A DNA stretch of 64,000 bases, from positions 62,001 through 126,000 of the forward strand of contig CATQHF010000002.1 of the NCBI GenBank assembly GCA_958295865.1, written 5' to 3'. The stretch's first letter is position 1. Every line of letters starts with the position of its first letter. The translations under genes were made by a program, and so were the position numbers. Positions 51,502-60,254 of the stretch are shown here, one piece after another. This DNA is from an uncultured Dehalococcoidia bacterium (GTDB taxonomy: Bacteria > Chloroflexota > Dehalococcoidia > Lucifugimonadales > JADFKI01). The notes below the pieces were generated by a model. The model had not been told where the DNA came from and ran no database searches. It saw only the letters and a list, made by a program, of their open reading frames with translations.

Positions 51502-52907
51502 GCCGCCGTCCTCAGGGAGGCGCGCCGTTGCAGCTCCGCCTCTAGGATTTCTATCGCCCTTTCGAGCTGCCGCACATCTTCCTGCTGCGAGTCGCCGTGC
51601 GTAACCTCTATGTCCGGCTCAAGCCCGTTGCGGTCAATCAGCCTGCCGTCGGGCGTGTACCAGCGCGCGAATGTCAGGAACAGCCCCGCGCCGTTGTCCA
51701 ATTGCCGCAGGATGTTCACGCTTCCCTTGCCGAAGGTCGTCTTGCCCACGACGGTGGCGCGGTCGTGGTCTTGCAGCGCGCCAACCAGAATCTCGCTGGC
51801 GCTGGCGCTGAACTGGTTCGCAAGTATCACCAGCGGCACATTCTCCAGCACATCGTCGCCGCGCCGCACCTCCCAGTCCTTCCGCCTGCCCTCGCCGTCG
51901 ACCTCGTAGAGGATAAGCCCGTCCTCCAAGAACAGGCTGGTTACATCCACGACCGAGCTCAGCAAGCCGCCCGGATTGTCCCGCACATCTAGCACGATGC
52001 CCTGTGAGCCTGAAGCCAGCGCCTCGCGGACGGTAGCCGCAAGCTTGTCTGCCGTGTCATTGTAGAAGTTCGTCATGCGAATGTGCGCCACCCTCTGCCC
52101 AGGCTCGCTACGCAGTATCACGCTCTGCAAGGGAATTACGCCGCGCTCGACTTCGATGATGACCTTCTCCACTTCGCCCACATGCTGAACCAGCAGGCTG
52201 ACGGTAGAGCCGCGCGGCCCACGAATCTTGGACACCGCCTCTATCAGACTAGCGCCTAGAATGTTCTCGCCGTCCACTTCGAGGATGATGTCGCCCGGGC
52301 GTATGCCCGCCTTCTCTGCGGGGCTGTCCGCGATGGGGGCGACCACGACGAGGCGGCCGTCAGCGTTCATGGACACATGCGCGCCGATGCCCTCGAACTG
52401 TCCTCGCATATCCTGGTTTTCGATGTTGAACACCTCGGACCTGACATAGTTGGTATGGGGATCGTTCAGCGCGACCAGCATGCCCCTTATGGATGCTTCG
52501 GTGAACACCTCCGGGTCGAATGTGGCGCGATCAACATGCTCTGCCGCCAGCAGCGACCATACTTCCCAGACGACAGCGAGTTCCTCCGGCACGCCCTCCG
52601 GCACCTCGAGCGGCTTCTCAGGCGGTATCAGCTCGGGGAGTAGGGGAGCGTCCGGCGCTGAAGCCTCCGACTGCGACGCGGCAGGCGCGGATGGCGCGGC
52701 ATCGCTTGATGCCGCCGCGGGCGCGGGCGGCGTACTGCTGGCGGTCGCCTGCGATGTAGTGGACTCTGATGTGGCACTGCTTGAAGCGGCGGATGCGGCT
52801 GCCTGTGTAGGCTCCGGCGCTGGCTGGGCGTCAGCCCCGTCTTCGACCTGACAAGCCGTGAACGCCAGCAACGCCACGCTCGCGGCGGCTAAACTCCAAC
52901 GCTTCAT
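51498..52907 (-). CDS. S41-family C-terminal processing protease
   Basis: A 469-residue lipoprotein: MKRWSLAAASVALLAFTAC is a signal with lipobox Cys19. A low-complexity Ala/Ser/Thr/Pro linker (about residues 20-85) tethers the protease to the membrane. A PDZ domain (about residues 175-255; GIGAHVSMN, IRPGDIILEVDGENI) is followed by the S41 core with the catalytic Ser in FSASASEILVGAL and the catalytic Lys in VVGKTTFGKG. Family members trim cell-wall and lipoproteins outside the membrane. The upstream Met at 52925 adds six residues and is less likely. Translationally coupled to smpB. Confidence 0.9.
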   Translation of the reverse strand: MKRWSLAAASVALLAFTACQVEDGADAQPAPEPTQAAASAASSSATSESTTSQATASSTPPAPAAASSDAAPSAPAASQSEASAPDAPLLPELIPPEKPLEVPEGVPEELAVVWEVWSLLAAEHVDRATFDPEVFTEASIRGMLVALNDPHTNYVRSEVFNIENQDMRGQFEGIGAHVSMNADGRLVVVAPIADSPAEKAGIRPGDIILEVDGENILGASLIEAVSKIRGPRGSTVSLLVQHVGEVEKVIIEVERGVIPLQSVILRSEPGQRVAHIRMTNFYNDTADKLAATVREALASGSQGIVLDVRDNPGGLLSSVVDVTSLFLEDGLILYEVDGEGRRKDWEVRRGDDVLENVPLVILANQFSASASEILVGALQDHDRATVVGKTTFGKGSVNILRQLDNGAGLFLTFARWYTPDGRLIDRNGLEPDIEVTHGDSQQEDVRQLERAIEILEAELQRRASLRTAA

Positions 52908-53411
52908 ATCAAACTTGTATGGCAATTGTATTCACCTGAATTGATGCTTGTGAGGATAATCTCCCATCCATTCTAACACGCGGGGACATGCGCCACATTT
53001 ACGGCTCATGAAGGGCGGCAGCGTTTCCATCCAGGCGTGGAATTCGCCCTCATGTCATGCTGATTTCTCGCCCGTCATTTATTGCTCATGTCATTCCGAT
53101 TTCGCTTCTGTCATTCCGAGCGTGGCGAGGAATCCAAAGTCTTTATCCCCAATCACGGACAATACACCGGCTTCCTTACTCGGCTGCGTTCTATCCGCAA
53201 TGACATCTTCCGCATCCATACCACCTAAAACGAGGCGCGCTGCCCCTGAAAAGCGTCTTGAACCCGGTTCCGCAAGCGCCGGAGTAGGGCTAAATCATGC
53301 GTAATCGCCGCACTCTGAAACAGGTATTTTCAGTTTTCATACACTGCGCCAATGTATGTACTAACGCCTGTACCATGCGCTTTACATCTATGAAAGCCTT
53401 GAAAAACACAC
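52908..53411. other. Intergenic region without gene
   Basis: Dispersed repeat fragments (CATTCCGAGCGTGGCGAGGA near 53110) and, toward the right, a compositional shift to A/T-rich sequence that merges into the promoter at 53412. ORFs at 53008 and 53297 have no protein-like features. Confidence 0.5.
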
Positions 53412-53440
53412 TTGACACACATTCTGAAAATGGTTATATT
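53412..53440 (+). promoter_or_regulatory. Near-consensus sigma-70 promoter of the HTH-TIR-like gene
   Basis: TTGACA (53412-53417) and TATATT (53435-53440) with a 17-bp spacer. A CCTTAT...ATAAGG inverted repeat at about 53444-53466 lies just downstream of the expected start and could be an operator. The leader to the ATG at 53514 is about 65 nt. Confidence 0.72.
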
Positions 53441-53513
53441 CAACCTTATCAGGCGCTTTTCATAAGGCATGCCATCCGCAATCGTGATGGGTCAACAGGG
53501 CAAAGGATGAACT

Positions 53514-54545
53514 ATGGCGCGACCGGCCGATAGCGGCAGACGCACAAGGGTTACGAGACCATACCCATCATATACCTTGGAGGAGGCTCTGGGCGTAGCC
53601 GAAGCCATCTACCGGGTGAACGCCGGCTTGCCCTTCGCCCGTGAGCTTCTCGCGGGCGCGCTCGGCACGACGCCCAAGAGCAGCGCCTTCACGATGCGCC
53701 TGAATGCGTCCGCCACCTATGGCTTGACGCAGGGCGGCTACAACGACGCCGATATACGCATCACGGAACTCGGCGAGTCCGCCGTAGCGTCCGCCGTTGG
53801 CGACGCCGCCCGCGCCCGCGCGATTGCCGCTGCCGCTATGAATCCGGATCTGTTCGGCAAGTTCTACGAGCTGTTCGACGGCAAGCGCCTGCCGGAAGAC
53901 ACCTATGTTCACAGCCTGTTGCAGCGCGAATTAGGCGTTCCCGCCGGACTTGAGGAAGAGTGCCTAGGCATTCTCCGCGCCAACGGCGTCTTCGCGGGCA
54001 TCATTGCCGACGAAGACGGCGCGCAAACCGTGAGCGTGGGCGAGCTTGCCGCCCAGACGACCGCATCGCCGGAGCCGCCGGACTCGCCCCGACAGCAGAC
54101 GCCGCCGCCAGTCGGCGAGCCGCGCCCCGCGAGCGCAAGCAAGATATTCATCGGACACATCGGCGACTCCGACGCGGCGCAGTTCGTCTCCTCCATGCTG
54201 GACGGCTTCGGCATCCCAAGCGACAGCCAATCCATAGCGGAGGACAGCGGCATGCTGCTGCCGGCGCATGCCGCCGATGCTATGAGAAGTTCCAGCGCCG
54301 CAATTCTGATATTCGGCGGCGGCGCTGACACCAAAGCCGTCAGGGACAAGATGCTGCTGCTGCTGGGCGCGGCGTCCGCGCTCTTCGACAACCGCGTGGT
54401 GATATTCCATGAGGCGGGCGCGGATTTGGATATGAATCTGGCCGACCTCAACGATGTTGGCTTCGAGCCGGGCAGACTTGCCGAAGCAGGCTTGGGGTTG
54501 CTTGTGGCGCTGCAAAGGGCGGGTGGCGTTACCATCGGCGCTTGA
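53514..54545 (+). CDS. Predicted winged-helix/TIR-like protein (signalling or defence)
   Basis: A 343-residue protein. Residues about 17-100 look like a winged-helix domain (TLEEALGVAEAIYRVNAGLP, ITELGESAVASAVG). After a Pro-rich linker (about residues 180-206), residues about 208-300 read KIFIGHIGDSDAAQFVSSML, ILIFGGGADTKAVRDKMLL and DNRVVIFHEAGAD, which resembles the TIR-like nucleotide-binding (PycTIR/CAP12) fold. Such pairs occur in Pycsar- and CBASS-type effectors and in transcriptional sensors; which applies is inference. No cyclase gene is adjacent. Start ATG 53514 with AAAGGA upstream. Confidence 0.65.
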   Translation: MARPADSGRRTRVTRPYPSYTLEEALGVAEAIYRVNAGLPFARELLAGALGTTPKSSAFTMRLNASATYGLTQGGYNDADIRITELGESAVASAVGDAARARAIAAAAMNPDLFGKFYELFDGKRLPEDTYVHSLLQRELGVPAGLEEECLGILRANGVFAGIIADEDGAQTVSVGELAAQTTASPEPPDSPRQQTPPPVGEPRPASASKIFIGHIGDSDAAQFVSSMLDGFGIPSDSQSIAEDSGMLLPAHAADAMRSSSAAILIFGGGADTKAVRDKMLLLLGAASALFDNRVVIFHEAGADLDMNLADLNDVGFEPGRLAEAGLGLLVALQRAGGVTIGA

Positions 54546-54577
54546 TGGCTTGATGCAAAAAGGTGGAGCGGGGGAAT

Positions 54578-54653
54578 TGGAGCGGAAGACGGGACTCGAA
54601 CCCGCGACCTTCTCCTTGGCAAGGAGATGCTCTACCAACTGAGCTACTTCCGC
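54578..54653 (-). tRNA. tRNA-Gly (anticodon GCC)
   Basis: Acceptor GCGGAAG/CTTCCGC, anticodon loop TTGCCAA on a TCTCC/GGAGA stem, T-loop GGTTCGAGTCC, CCA encoded. It lies 32 bp beyond the stop of the HTH-TIR-like gene, on the other strand. Confidence 0.97.
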
Positions 54654-54701
54654 TTACTCCGGGCCTGCGCTGCCAGCGGTGAATGCTGACGGCTTTGCTA
54701 G

Positions 54702-54777
<76 letters not shown>

Positions 54778-55361
54778 TTATGCACAACATGTTAATGTCC
54801 ACGCTTTGCAGTGTCAAGTTTGGCAGCCCATATCTGGGCATTCTCGACACGCGCCGATTTATCAAATCGTCATTCCCATGAAAGCGGGAAGCCACGCGGT
54901 TGATACGCCGCCGGATTGTAATAGCAGTGCATACTGAGAATGCCAGTCCATATCTGCCATGTTTTGCGCTGTCGGGTTCGCGCCGCGCCGCATGCCGTGC
55001 CTGCGCGCGCATTGCAAAATGCGCTATTTCGCGCGCATCGGGTATATTACCACAGGCTAGGACAAAATAGAGGCTCTACGGCGATTCTGGGAAGGCGCTT
55101 TTTCTCATCCCGTAATTCCGTCCGTCCATCGTTAGCGATGGCATTTTGACCGGGGAAGCCCCTCTCGGAGGTGGGAAAACTACTACCTGATATATTATGT
55201 CAACTATATGGTTGGAATGCCACCCTGAACTTTACATAAGAATTATAGTGCGAATATGCGCTTATGGGCATTGAGCTCCCCCCATCCGGCGACTTCAGGC
55301 TGCATCCCTATCCCCTGTTGGCATGTTGGAGCATATCGTCGCAGCTCCCAATTACGACGGG
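54778..55361. other. Gene-poor interval
   Basis: Only a palindromic repeat (CATTCCCATGAAAGCGGGAA, near 54873) and mixed sequence are seen. The ORF at 55243-55482 runs through the terminator of the duplicated membrane gene and starts at TTG without a ribosome site, so it is not called. No RNA gene recognised. Confidence 0.5.
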
Positions 55362-55397
55362 CAAAACGAAAGCCACCCGGCTGATGCCAAGTGGCTT
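55362..55397 (-). terminator. Intrinsic terminator of the duplicated TM gene
   Basis: On the minus strand AAGCCAC and GTGGCTT form a 7-bp stem around TTGGCATCAGCCGG, followed by TCGTTTTGC. It lies about 80 bp after the stop at 55479. Confidence 0.6.
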
Positions 55398-55478
55398 CTT
55401 CTGCGATCAGGGCTAGAGCTAGTTTTGTGCCAGGCGCTTGTTCCATGTCCCATGAAGTCCGAGGCATGAAGAACGCGC

Positions 55479-55946
55479 TCAATCACTCGCACAGGTCGCG
55501 CTGGTTCTCTGCTTCACGGCAGGACTTATTCTTTGCAACCCCATATACGCTAACACCCGCAGCCCGAAGAATAGCCCAAGCGCGCCTCCAAGCATTCCCG
55601 CTCCAATTAGAGTCCCTTTTAGGAGACGAACTAAACTGAGATCTACGCCACTTTCGTCAATTATCAATCTCACCGCAGCAACCCAAAGGATGACGACGAA
55701 GAGACCTATTAGTATGTCTAGCCACAAGAACCTATTGAAAAGACCTACTCGTCGCAATCCCCGGCGCGCTAACGCCCGCAACCCGAAGAATAGCCCAAGC
55801 GCGAGTCCTATCGGTATCGATCCAGCCAAAGTTCTTTCTATGAAGTTTGGGATATAAAATTCTGCGGCGCTTTCGCCAATCAGCAATCCCACTACGGCAG
55901 CCCAAAGAATAACAGCGAATAGACCTATTGCTATATTCAGCCACAT
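55479..55946 (-). CDS. Small four-helix membrane protein with internal duplication
   Basis: A 155-residue protein made of two copies of a two-helix unit. Repeat 1: WLNIAIGLFAVILWAAVVGL, then GLALGLFFGLRALARRGLRR. Repeat 2: WLDILIGLFVVILWVAAVRL, then GGALGLFFGLRVLAYMGLQR. Each unit has an acidic loop (IGES, IDES) between helices. The C-terminal tail is short and polar. No named family known to me; it resembles a small membrane scaffold or channel-like protein. It is encoded upstream of a terminator and just downstream of hflX, with 14 bp between them. Confidence 0.75.
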   Translation of the reverse strand: MWLNIAIGLFAVILWAAVVGLLIGESAAEFYIPNFIERTLAGSIPIGLALGLFFGLRALARRGLRRVGLFNRFLWLDILIGLFVVILWVAAVRLIIDESGVDLSLVRLLKGTLIGAGMLGGALGLFFGLRVLAYMGLQRISPAVKQRTSATCASD

Positions 55947-55960
55947 GAGCTTATCGCCTG

Positions 55961-57145
55961 CTACACACGCAGTCTGCCGTAGGTTCCGGCGCCGTCCGGC
56001 AGTTGCGGCATGTCCTGAAGTTCGTCCTGCGAACTCAGCGCAGCGTCAATCTCACGCAGCAGCGCGTCTAGCCCCGTTCCCGTCTCCGCGGAAGTGAACA
56101 CGCCGCCAAGTTCCCCATCGGCAAGGTGCAATGCGCGGTTCAGCGTCTCCGCATCCACATGCTCGTCCAGCAGGTCAACCTTGTTCAGCGCCAGCAGCCG
56201 GGGCTTGTCCGAGACGCCGAGTTCCGCGAGGATGCCGTCGACTACATCCGCCATCTGCGCCGCGTTGGGGTGCGTGATGTCCAGCACATGCAGCACGAGC
56301 GTCGATTCCTGCACCTCTTCGAGCGTCGCCCTGAACGCCGCGACCACTGCCGTGGGCAGCTTCTGTATGAAGCCCACCGTGTCCGTCAGAAGCACATCGC
56401 GCCCGTCTGGCGTCATGATGTGCCGCGTTACCGGGTCTAGCGTGGAAAACAGCCTGTTCTCAGCCACAACGTCGGCTTTGGTCAGGCGGTTCAGCAGCGA
56501 ACTCTTGCCGGCGTTGGTATAGCCCACCAGCGACACTACCGGCACCTCCATCTCGATGCGCCGCGCCCTGTACTGCGCGCGATGTCGCCGCACATCTTCG
56601 AGGTCGCTCTTGAGCTTCTGGATGCGCCGCCGCACCAGCCGACGGTCGGTCTCTATCTGCGTCTCGCCCGGCCCGCGCGTGCCGATGCCGCCGCCCAGCC
56701 GTTCCAAGTGCGTCCACTGCCCCGCGAGCCTCGGCAGCAGGTATTCGTGCTGCGCCAATTCCACCTGCAAGCGCCCCTCTTTGGTGCGCGCCCGCTGCGC
56801 GAACACATCCAAAATCAGCGCCGTGCGGTCTATGACCTTCACGCCGTCCAATTCCTTCTCCAAGTTGCGCTGCTGCGTGGGCGTCAGCTCGTCGTCGCAG
56901 ATGACCGTGCTCGCGCGCTTGGCATAGATAAGCCGCTTGAGTTCCTCCAGCTTGCCCTTGCCCAGATACGCCTGTGTGGGCTTGTCGATGCGCTGCGACA
57001 GCGTGTCAACCACCAGGGCGCGCGCGCTTCTCGCAAGTTCCGCCAGCTCTTGCAGCGATTCGCTCAACCGCCACATGCCGCGTCGTCGGCGCAGCTCCAC
57101 GCCCACGAGTATCGCGCGTTCCAGCCTGGGCCGCGTAGAAATCAT
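55961..57145 (-). CDS. hflX: Ribosome-associated GTPase HflX
   Basis: A 394-residue GTPase that splits stalled ribosomes. The N-terminal HflX domain has [21 protein letters not shown] and the central [20 protein letters not shown]; the G domain has G1 [16 protein letters not shown]3 [10 protein letters not shown] and G4 NKVDLL. ATG 57145 is used. A strong GGAGGT lies about 20 nt upstream, and an in-frame ATC sits at the ideal distance, so the start may be unusual. The gap to dapL holds a tandem pair of intergenic repeats. Confidence 0.95.
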   Translation of the reverse strand: MISTRPRLERAILVGVELRRRRGMWRLSESLQELAELARSARALVVDTLSQRIDKPTQAYLGKGKLEELKRLIYAKRASTVICDDELTPTQQRNLEKELDGVKVIDRTALILDVFAQRARTKEGRLQVELAQHEYLLPRLAGQWTHLERLGGGIGTRGPGETQIETDRRLVRRRIQKLKSDLEDVRRHRAQYRARRIEMEVPVVSLVGYTNAGKSSLLNRLTKADVVAENRLFSTLDPVTRHIMTPDGRDVLLTDTVGFIQKLPTAVVAAFRATLEEVQESTLVLHVLDITHPNAAQMADVVDGILAELGVSDKPRLLALNKVDLLDEHVDAETLNRALHLADGELGGVFTSAETGTGLDALLREIDAALSSQDELQDMPQLPDGAGTYGRLRV

Positions 57146-57179
57146 TCGTCGTCTAGCGATATTCTTACCTCCTGCATTT

Positions 57180-57287
57180 CCGTTCGTGGTAAGCCCGTCG
57201 AACCATCCCGCTGCATCCTATCCGTTCCGTTTTACCGTTCGTGGTAAGCCCGTCGAACCATCCCGTTGCATCCTATCTAAACGATGT
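57180..57287. repeat. Tandem pair of a 3'-end-associated intergenic repeat
   Basis: CCGTTCGTGGTAAGCCCGTC and CATCCCGCTGCATCCTATCC occur twice, about 55 bp apart (near 57180 and 57235). The right end reads CGATGTTTAGCCCCGC and includes the dapL stop. The same ATCCTGTC...CCCGTTTATC type sequence occurs next to several other genes of the window. Confidence 0.7.
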
Positions 57288-58460
57288 TTAGCCCCGCTTC
57301 GGCATCTGCCACTCGGACAGCCTCGCCAGTCCTTGTTCCATGTCGTCATCCCCAATCGTCAGCGACAGCCTTATGTAGCCCTCGCCGTACTGCCCATAGC
57401 CGTTGCCCGGCGTTACCACGATGTTCGCCTCGTCCAGCAGCAGCGCCGTGAACTCCGCCGATGTGAAGCCTTCGGGTATGCGCGTCCACACATACAGGCT
57501 CGCCTTAGGCGGGATGGCGTCAAGCCCGATGTCTTGCAGCGTCTGCACCACGCGGTCGCGGCGGCGCTCATACACGCCGTTGCGCTCATCTATCGCGTCC
57601 TGCGCGAGTTCCATCGCCTCCATGCCCATGTACTGGATGGCATTTGGCACGCCGGAGTCGAGGTTCGACTTGATGACCATCAGCGCCCTGATTATGTCCT
57701 CGTTGCCCACCGCCATGCCCAGCCGCCAGCCGGTCATATTGTAGCTCTTGGACAGCGAGTGAAACTCCACGCCCACCTCGATCGCGCCCGGCGTTTCCAA
57801 GAAGCTGATGGGACGGTAGCCGTCGAACGCCACCTCGGAATAAGAGGCGTCGTGCATCACCGCTATGTCGTGCGCCTTGGCGAACTCCACCACCTTGCCG
57901 AAGTAGTCGGCATCCGCTATCGCGCCCGTAGGATTGTTCGGATAGTTTAGCCAAATCACCTTCGCCTTGTCCGCTACATCCTCCGGGATAGCGTCCAGGT
58001 CGGGCATCCAGCCGTTTTCTTCGAGCAGCGGCATCCAGTGGCATTCGCCGCCCGCAAACCATGTGCCCACCGAATAGACGGGATAGCCCGGGTCGGGCAC
58101 CAGCGCGATGTCGCCCGGATCGATGAAGCACAGCGCGGCGTGGCCTATCCCCTCTTTCGCCCCGATGAGCGGCAGCGTCTCCCTGTCCGGATGCACCGAT
58201 ATGCCGAACCTGCGCTGATACCAGTCCGCCACCATCTGCCGAAACTCCGGCAATCCGTCCGTCTCAGGGTAGCGATGGTTCGGGCCGTCCAGCGCCGTCT
58301 CGCGCAGCTTCTCGATTACATTGTCCGGCGTGGGAATGTCAGGGTCGCCGATGCCGAAGCTGATGACATCTATCCCCTGAGCCTTCTTCTCCGCTATCTT
58401 CCGGCTAATCTCCACAAAGAGATAAGGCGGAACCTTCTCTATCCGACTGGCAAATTTCAT
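57288..58460 (-). CDS. dapL: LL-diaminopimelate aminotransferase
   Basis: A 390-residue fold-type I PLP enzyme that makes LL-DAP directly from tetrahydrodipicolinate. FASRIEKVPPYLFVEISRKI at the N-terminus and SFGIGDPDIPTPDNVIEKL are DapL-type; the PLP Lys is in SLSKSYNMTGWRLG, and NYPNNPTGA and SGVPNAIQYMGMEAME follow. The frame continues to 58490; ATG 58460 with GGAG 5 nt upstream is preferred. dapF is 1.8 kb away, supporting lysine/peptidoglycan synthesis rather than another aminotransferase role. Confidence 0.92.
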   Translation of the reverse strand: MKFASRIEKVPPYLFVEISRKIAEKKAQGIDVISFGIGDPDIPTPDNVIEKLRETALDGPNHRYPETDGLPEFRQMVADWYQRRFGISVHPDRETLPLIGAKEGIGHAALCFIDPGDIALVPDPGYPVYSVGTWFAGGECHWMPLLEENGWMPDLDAIPEDVADKAKVIWLNYPNNPTGAIADADYFGKVVEFAKAHDIAVMHDASYSEVAFDGYRPISFLETPGAIEVGVEFHSLSKSYNMTGWRLGMAVGNEDIIRALMVIKSNLDSGVPNAIQYMGMEAMELAQDAIDERNGVYERRRDRVVQTLQDIGLDAIPPKASLYVWTRIPEGFTSAEFTALLLDEANIVVTPGNGYGQYGEGYIRLSLTIGDDDMEQGLARLSEWQMPKRG

Positions 58461-58565
58461 TTCAACTCCAATAGCGATTGCAAACTTCAAAGCGTTCTAA
58501 TATGTTAAGGCAAGTATTGGTAAAGGTAAAGAACACCTGCAAACTGCCGACACGGAGGCTCTTCG

Positions 58566-59030
58566 ATGACGACTGCCGACGAACAAGATACATCTGCCGA
58601 GTCTGAAATGCAGGACACACCGAAAATCGGCGAAAAAGTACGCTTCTGGGAGGAACAGGACAGAATCAATCAGGAACTCATCCCCCGCGTCATCAAGCAG
58701 CATGAACTTTTCACGGCGCATGTTCAGGGACATGAGGATATGCAGGTTCACGTGGCGGCGCTGAACGCGCGCATTTCAGAAGCGTTGGATGAAGCGGTAA
58801 AGCAGGCTGTCGCAGCGTCCGACGAGAAGATTGCAGCCCTGGACGCGCAGGTTTCGGAAGCAGTCGAAGAAGCGCGAAAACAAGCCGTCGATGAGTCGAA
58901 CAAGAACCTGTTGGAACTCGAAGAGAGCACTACGCTTGAGGTAAAGTCCGCGAAACGCCAAGCGCGGATAATGTCCGGCGTTAGCCTAGCGGTCGCGGTC
59001 GTTTCAATCATAATCGCTCTGGTGTCTTGA
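58566..59030 (+). CDS. Coiled-coil protein with C-terminal membrane anchor
   Basis: A 154-residue protein. Residues about 60-125 form a long coiled coil of Ala/Glu/Lys heptads (ALDEAVKQAVAASDEKIAAL), and residues about 132-153 are a hydrophobic anchor (GVSLAVAVVSIIIALVS). The N-terminus is acidic. GGAGG lies 8 nt upstream of ATG 58566. Its stop is followed at once by the open frame of the next gene, so the two may act together. Not a family I know. Confidence 0.72.
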   Translation: MTTADEQDTSAESEMQDTPKIGEKVRFWEEQDRINQELIPRVIKQHELFTAHVQGHEDMQVHVAALNARISEALDEAVKQAVAASDEKIAALDAQVSEAVEEARKQAVDESNKNLLELEESTTLEVKSAKRQARIMSGVSLAVAVVSIIIALVS

Positions 59031-59109
59031 TGAGCATGCAATCGCTGGCTCTACTGCGGCTCTACTGCCAGAACTCCAAAGTCTGCCCGCCGATGAAGAT
59101 GCCTCTGAC

Positions 59110-60153
59110 TTGGGCTTCACGGATACCGTCACGCGCCTTCGCGCTATGGACAAAGACCACTTTGCCGTAGAACTGGCAGAAGTCGTTGATGAGAGCGCGG
59201 ATGCCCTGTTTGACGCGATTCCGAATGTGCCTGATGAACTGAGCGAAGCGTATGAACTGCTGCATCCTGATAGTACGCTTTCTGTGCATGAACACTTTCA
59301 GGATATGGTAGAGCGCGGAGATAGTTCAGTAACCGGCGTAGTATCGAACTTAAAGGGCAAAATTGCCGAAATAAAAGCGGAGGATTTGCTTGAAGACCGT
59401 TTCTCCGGCTCTGATTTTAGCCTCGCGGAGAGCCTGAACCAGCCAGGATGGGACTTGCGTGGAATAGATTCTGACGGAAGTGAGATACTGGTTCAGGTCA
59501 AGATGGGCGATGCAAATTACGCTTACGATGTGATGGAGTCGATGCGTGATGACCCTGATACGCTGTTCGCCGTAAGCCAAGAGATTTACCAGAAAGTATC
59601 GGAATCGTCGCCGGAACTGTCCGCTCAACTCATACACTTGGGCGAGTCTAACTTGCAGTTCACCGAGGAAGTGGAATCAGGACTGGAGATTTTGGCATCC
59701 CGTGGAGGCTTCGATGTTCCCGACGCCATTGGCGAAATGCTGCCGCACGTAGGCGAAATCATCCTCGGCATTAGGCTTGTCATGGACATCGTATCCACAG
59801 AGCGCGACTTCAAGGATGTGCAACTTCAAGATCGTTCAAGAGTTCATGGTCTCAAGGCGCTTGTCCTGATGTCCAAGTTCGGCGTAACCACCGTGCTCAC
59901 GACCGCCGGAGGCGCGGGCGGCACCGCGGCGGGAACTGCGCTGTTCCCTGGAATAGGCTCAGCGGCAGGAGGCATCGTAGGCAGCTTGGCCGGCGCGGGC
60001 GCTGCCGCGTTCCTGAACCGCCGCTTGCAGCCCCGGATGATGCAAGTCGGCATGGCATTAGCCAGGGTGGACGAGGACGACATGTTCTATTTCAGAAACA
60101 AGCGGGTTATAGACGGCATCGGCGAATCATTAGCCGCAACTAAGGCTGCCTGA
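59110..60153 (+). CDS. Protein with a nuclease-like centre and a glycine-zipper C-terminus
   Basis: A 347-residue protein. Residues about 112-135 (GWDLRGIDSDGSEILVQVK) have the D-x(n)-Q-x-K spacing of PD-(D/E)XK variants that use Gln, often seen in toxin-like nucleases. Residues about 258-305 (TTAGGAGGTAAGTALFPGIG, then GGIVGSLAGAGAA) form a glycine-zipper that may enter membranes. The TTG at 59110 has no ribosome site; the same frame is open upstream to 59014 and the ATG at 59030 is in another frame, so the true start, or a frameshift, is unresolved. Confidence 0.68.
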   Translation: MGFTDTVTRLRAMDKDHFAVELAEVVDESADALFDAIPNVPDELSEAYELLHPDSTLSVHEHFQDMVERGDSSVTGVVSNLKGKIAEIKAEDLLEDRFSGSDFSLAESLNQPGWDLRGIDSDGSEILVQVKMGDANYAYDVMESMRDDPDTLFAVSQEIYQKVSESSPELSAQLIHLGESNLQFTEEVESGLEILASRGGFDVPDAIGEMLPHVGEIILGIRLVMDIVSTERDFKDVQLQDRSRVHGLKALVLMSKFGVTTVLTTAGGAGGTAAGTALFPGIGSAAGGIVGSLAGAGAAAFLNRRLQPRMMQVGMALARVDEDDMFYFRNKRVIDGIGESLAATKAA

Positions 60154-60166
60154 AATCGGCAAGAAG

Positions 60167-60197
60167 AAGCCCCGTGCGTGTGATTCGACGGGGCTTT
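60167..60197 (+). terminator. Intrinsic terminator after the glycine-zipper gene
   Basis: AAGCCCCGT and ACGGGGCTT form a 9-bp stem around GCGTGTGATTCG, followed by TGAG. It lies 14 nt after the stop codon and before the convergent dapF gene. Confidence 0.65.
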
Positions 60198-60254
60198 GAG
60201 TGCAAGGCTGTGGCGCAATCGGAGTCGCGTATTATGAAGTCCGCTTGTGCATCA

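Noticed and set aside
53008..53533. Small ORFs upstream of the HTH-TIR-like gene
   Set aside because: They cover dispersed repeats and the promoter of the real gene.
55243..55482. 79-codon ORF after the duplicated membrane gene
   Set aside because: It starts at TTG without a ribosome site and reads through an intrinsic terminator hairpin.
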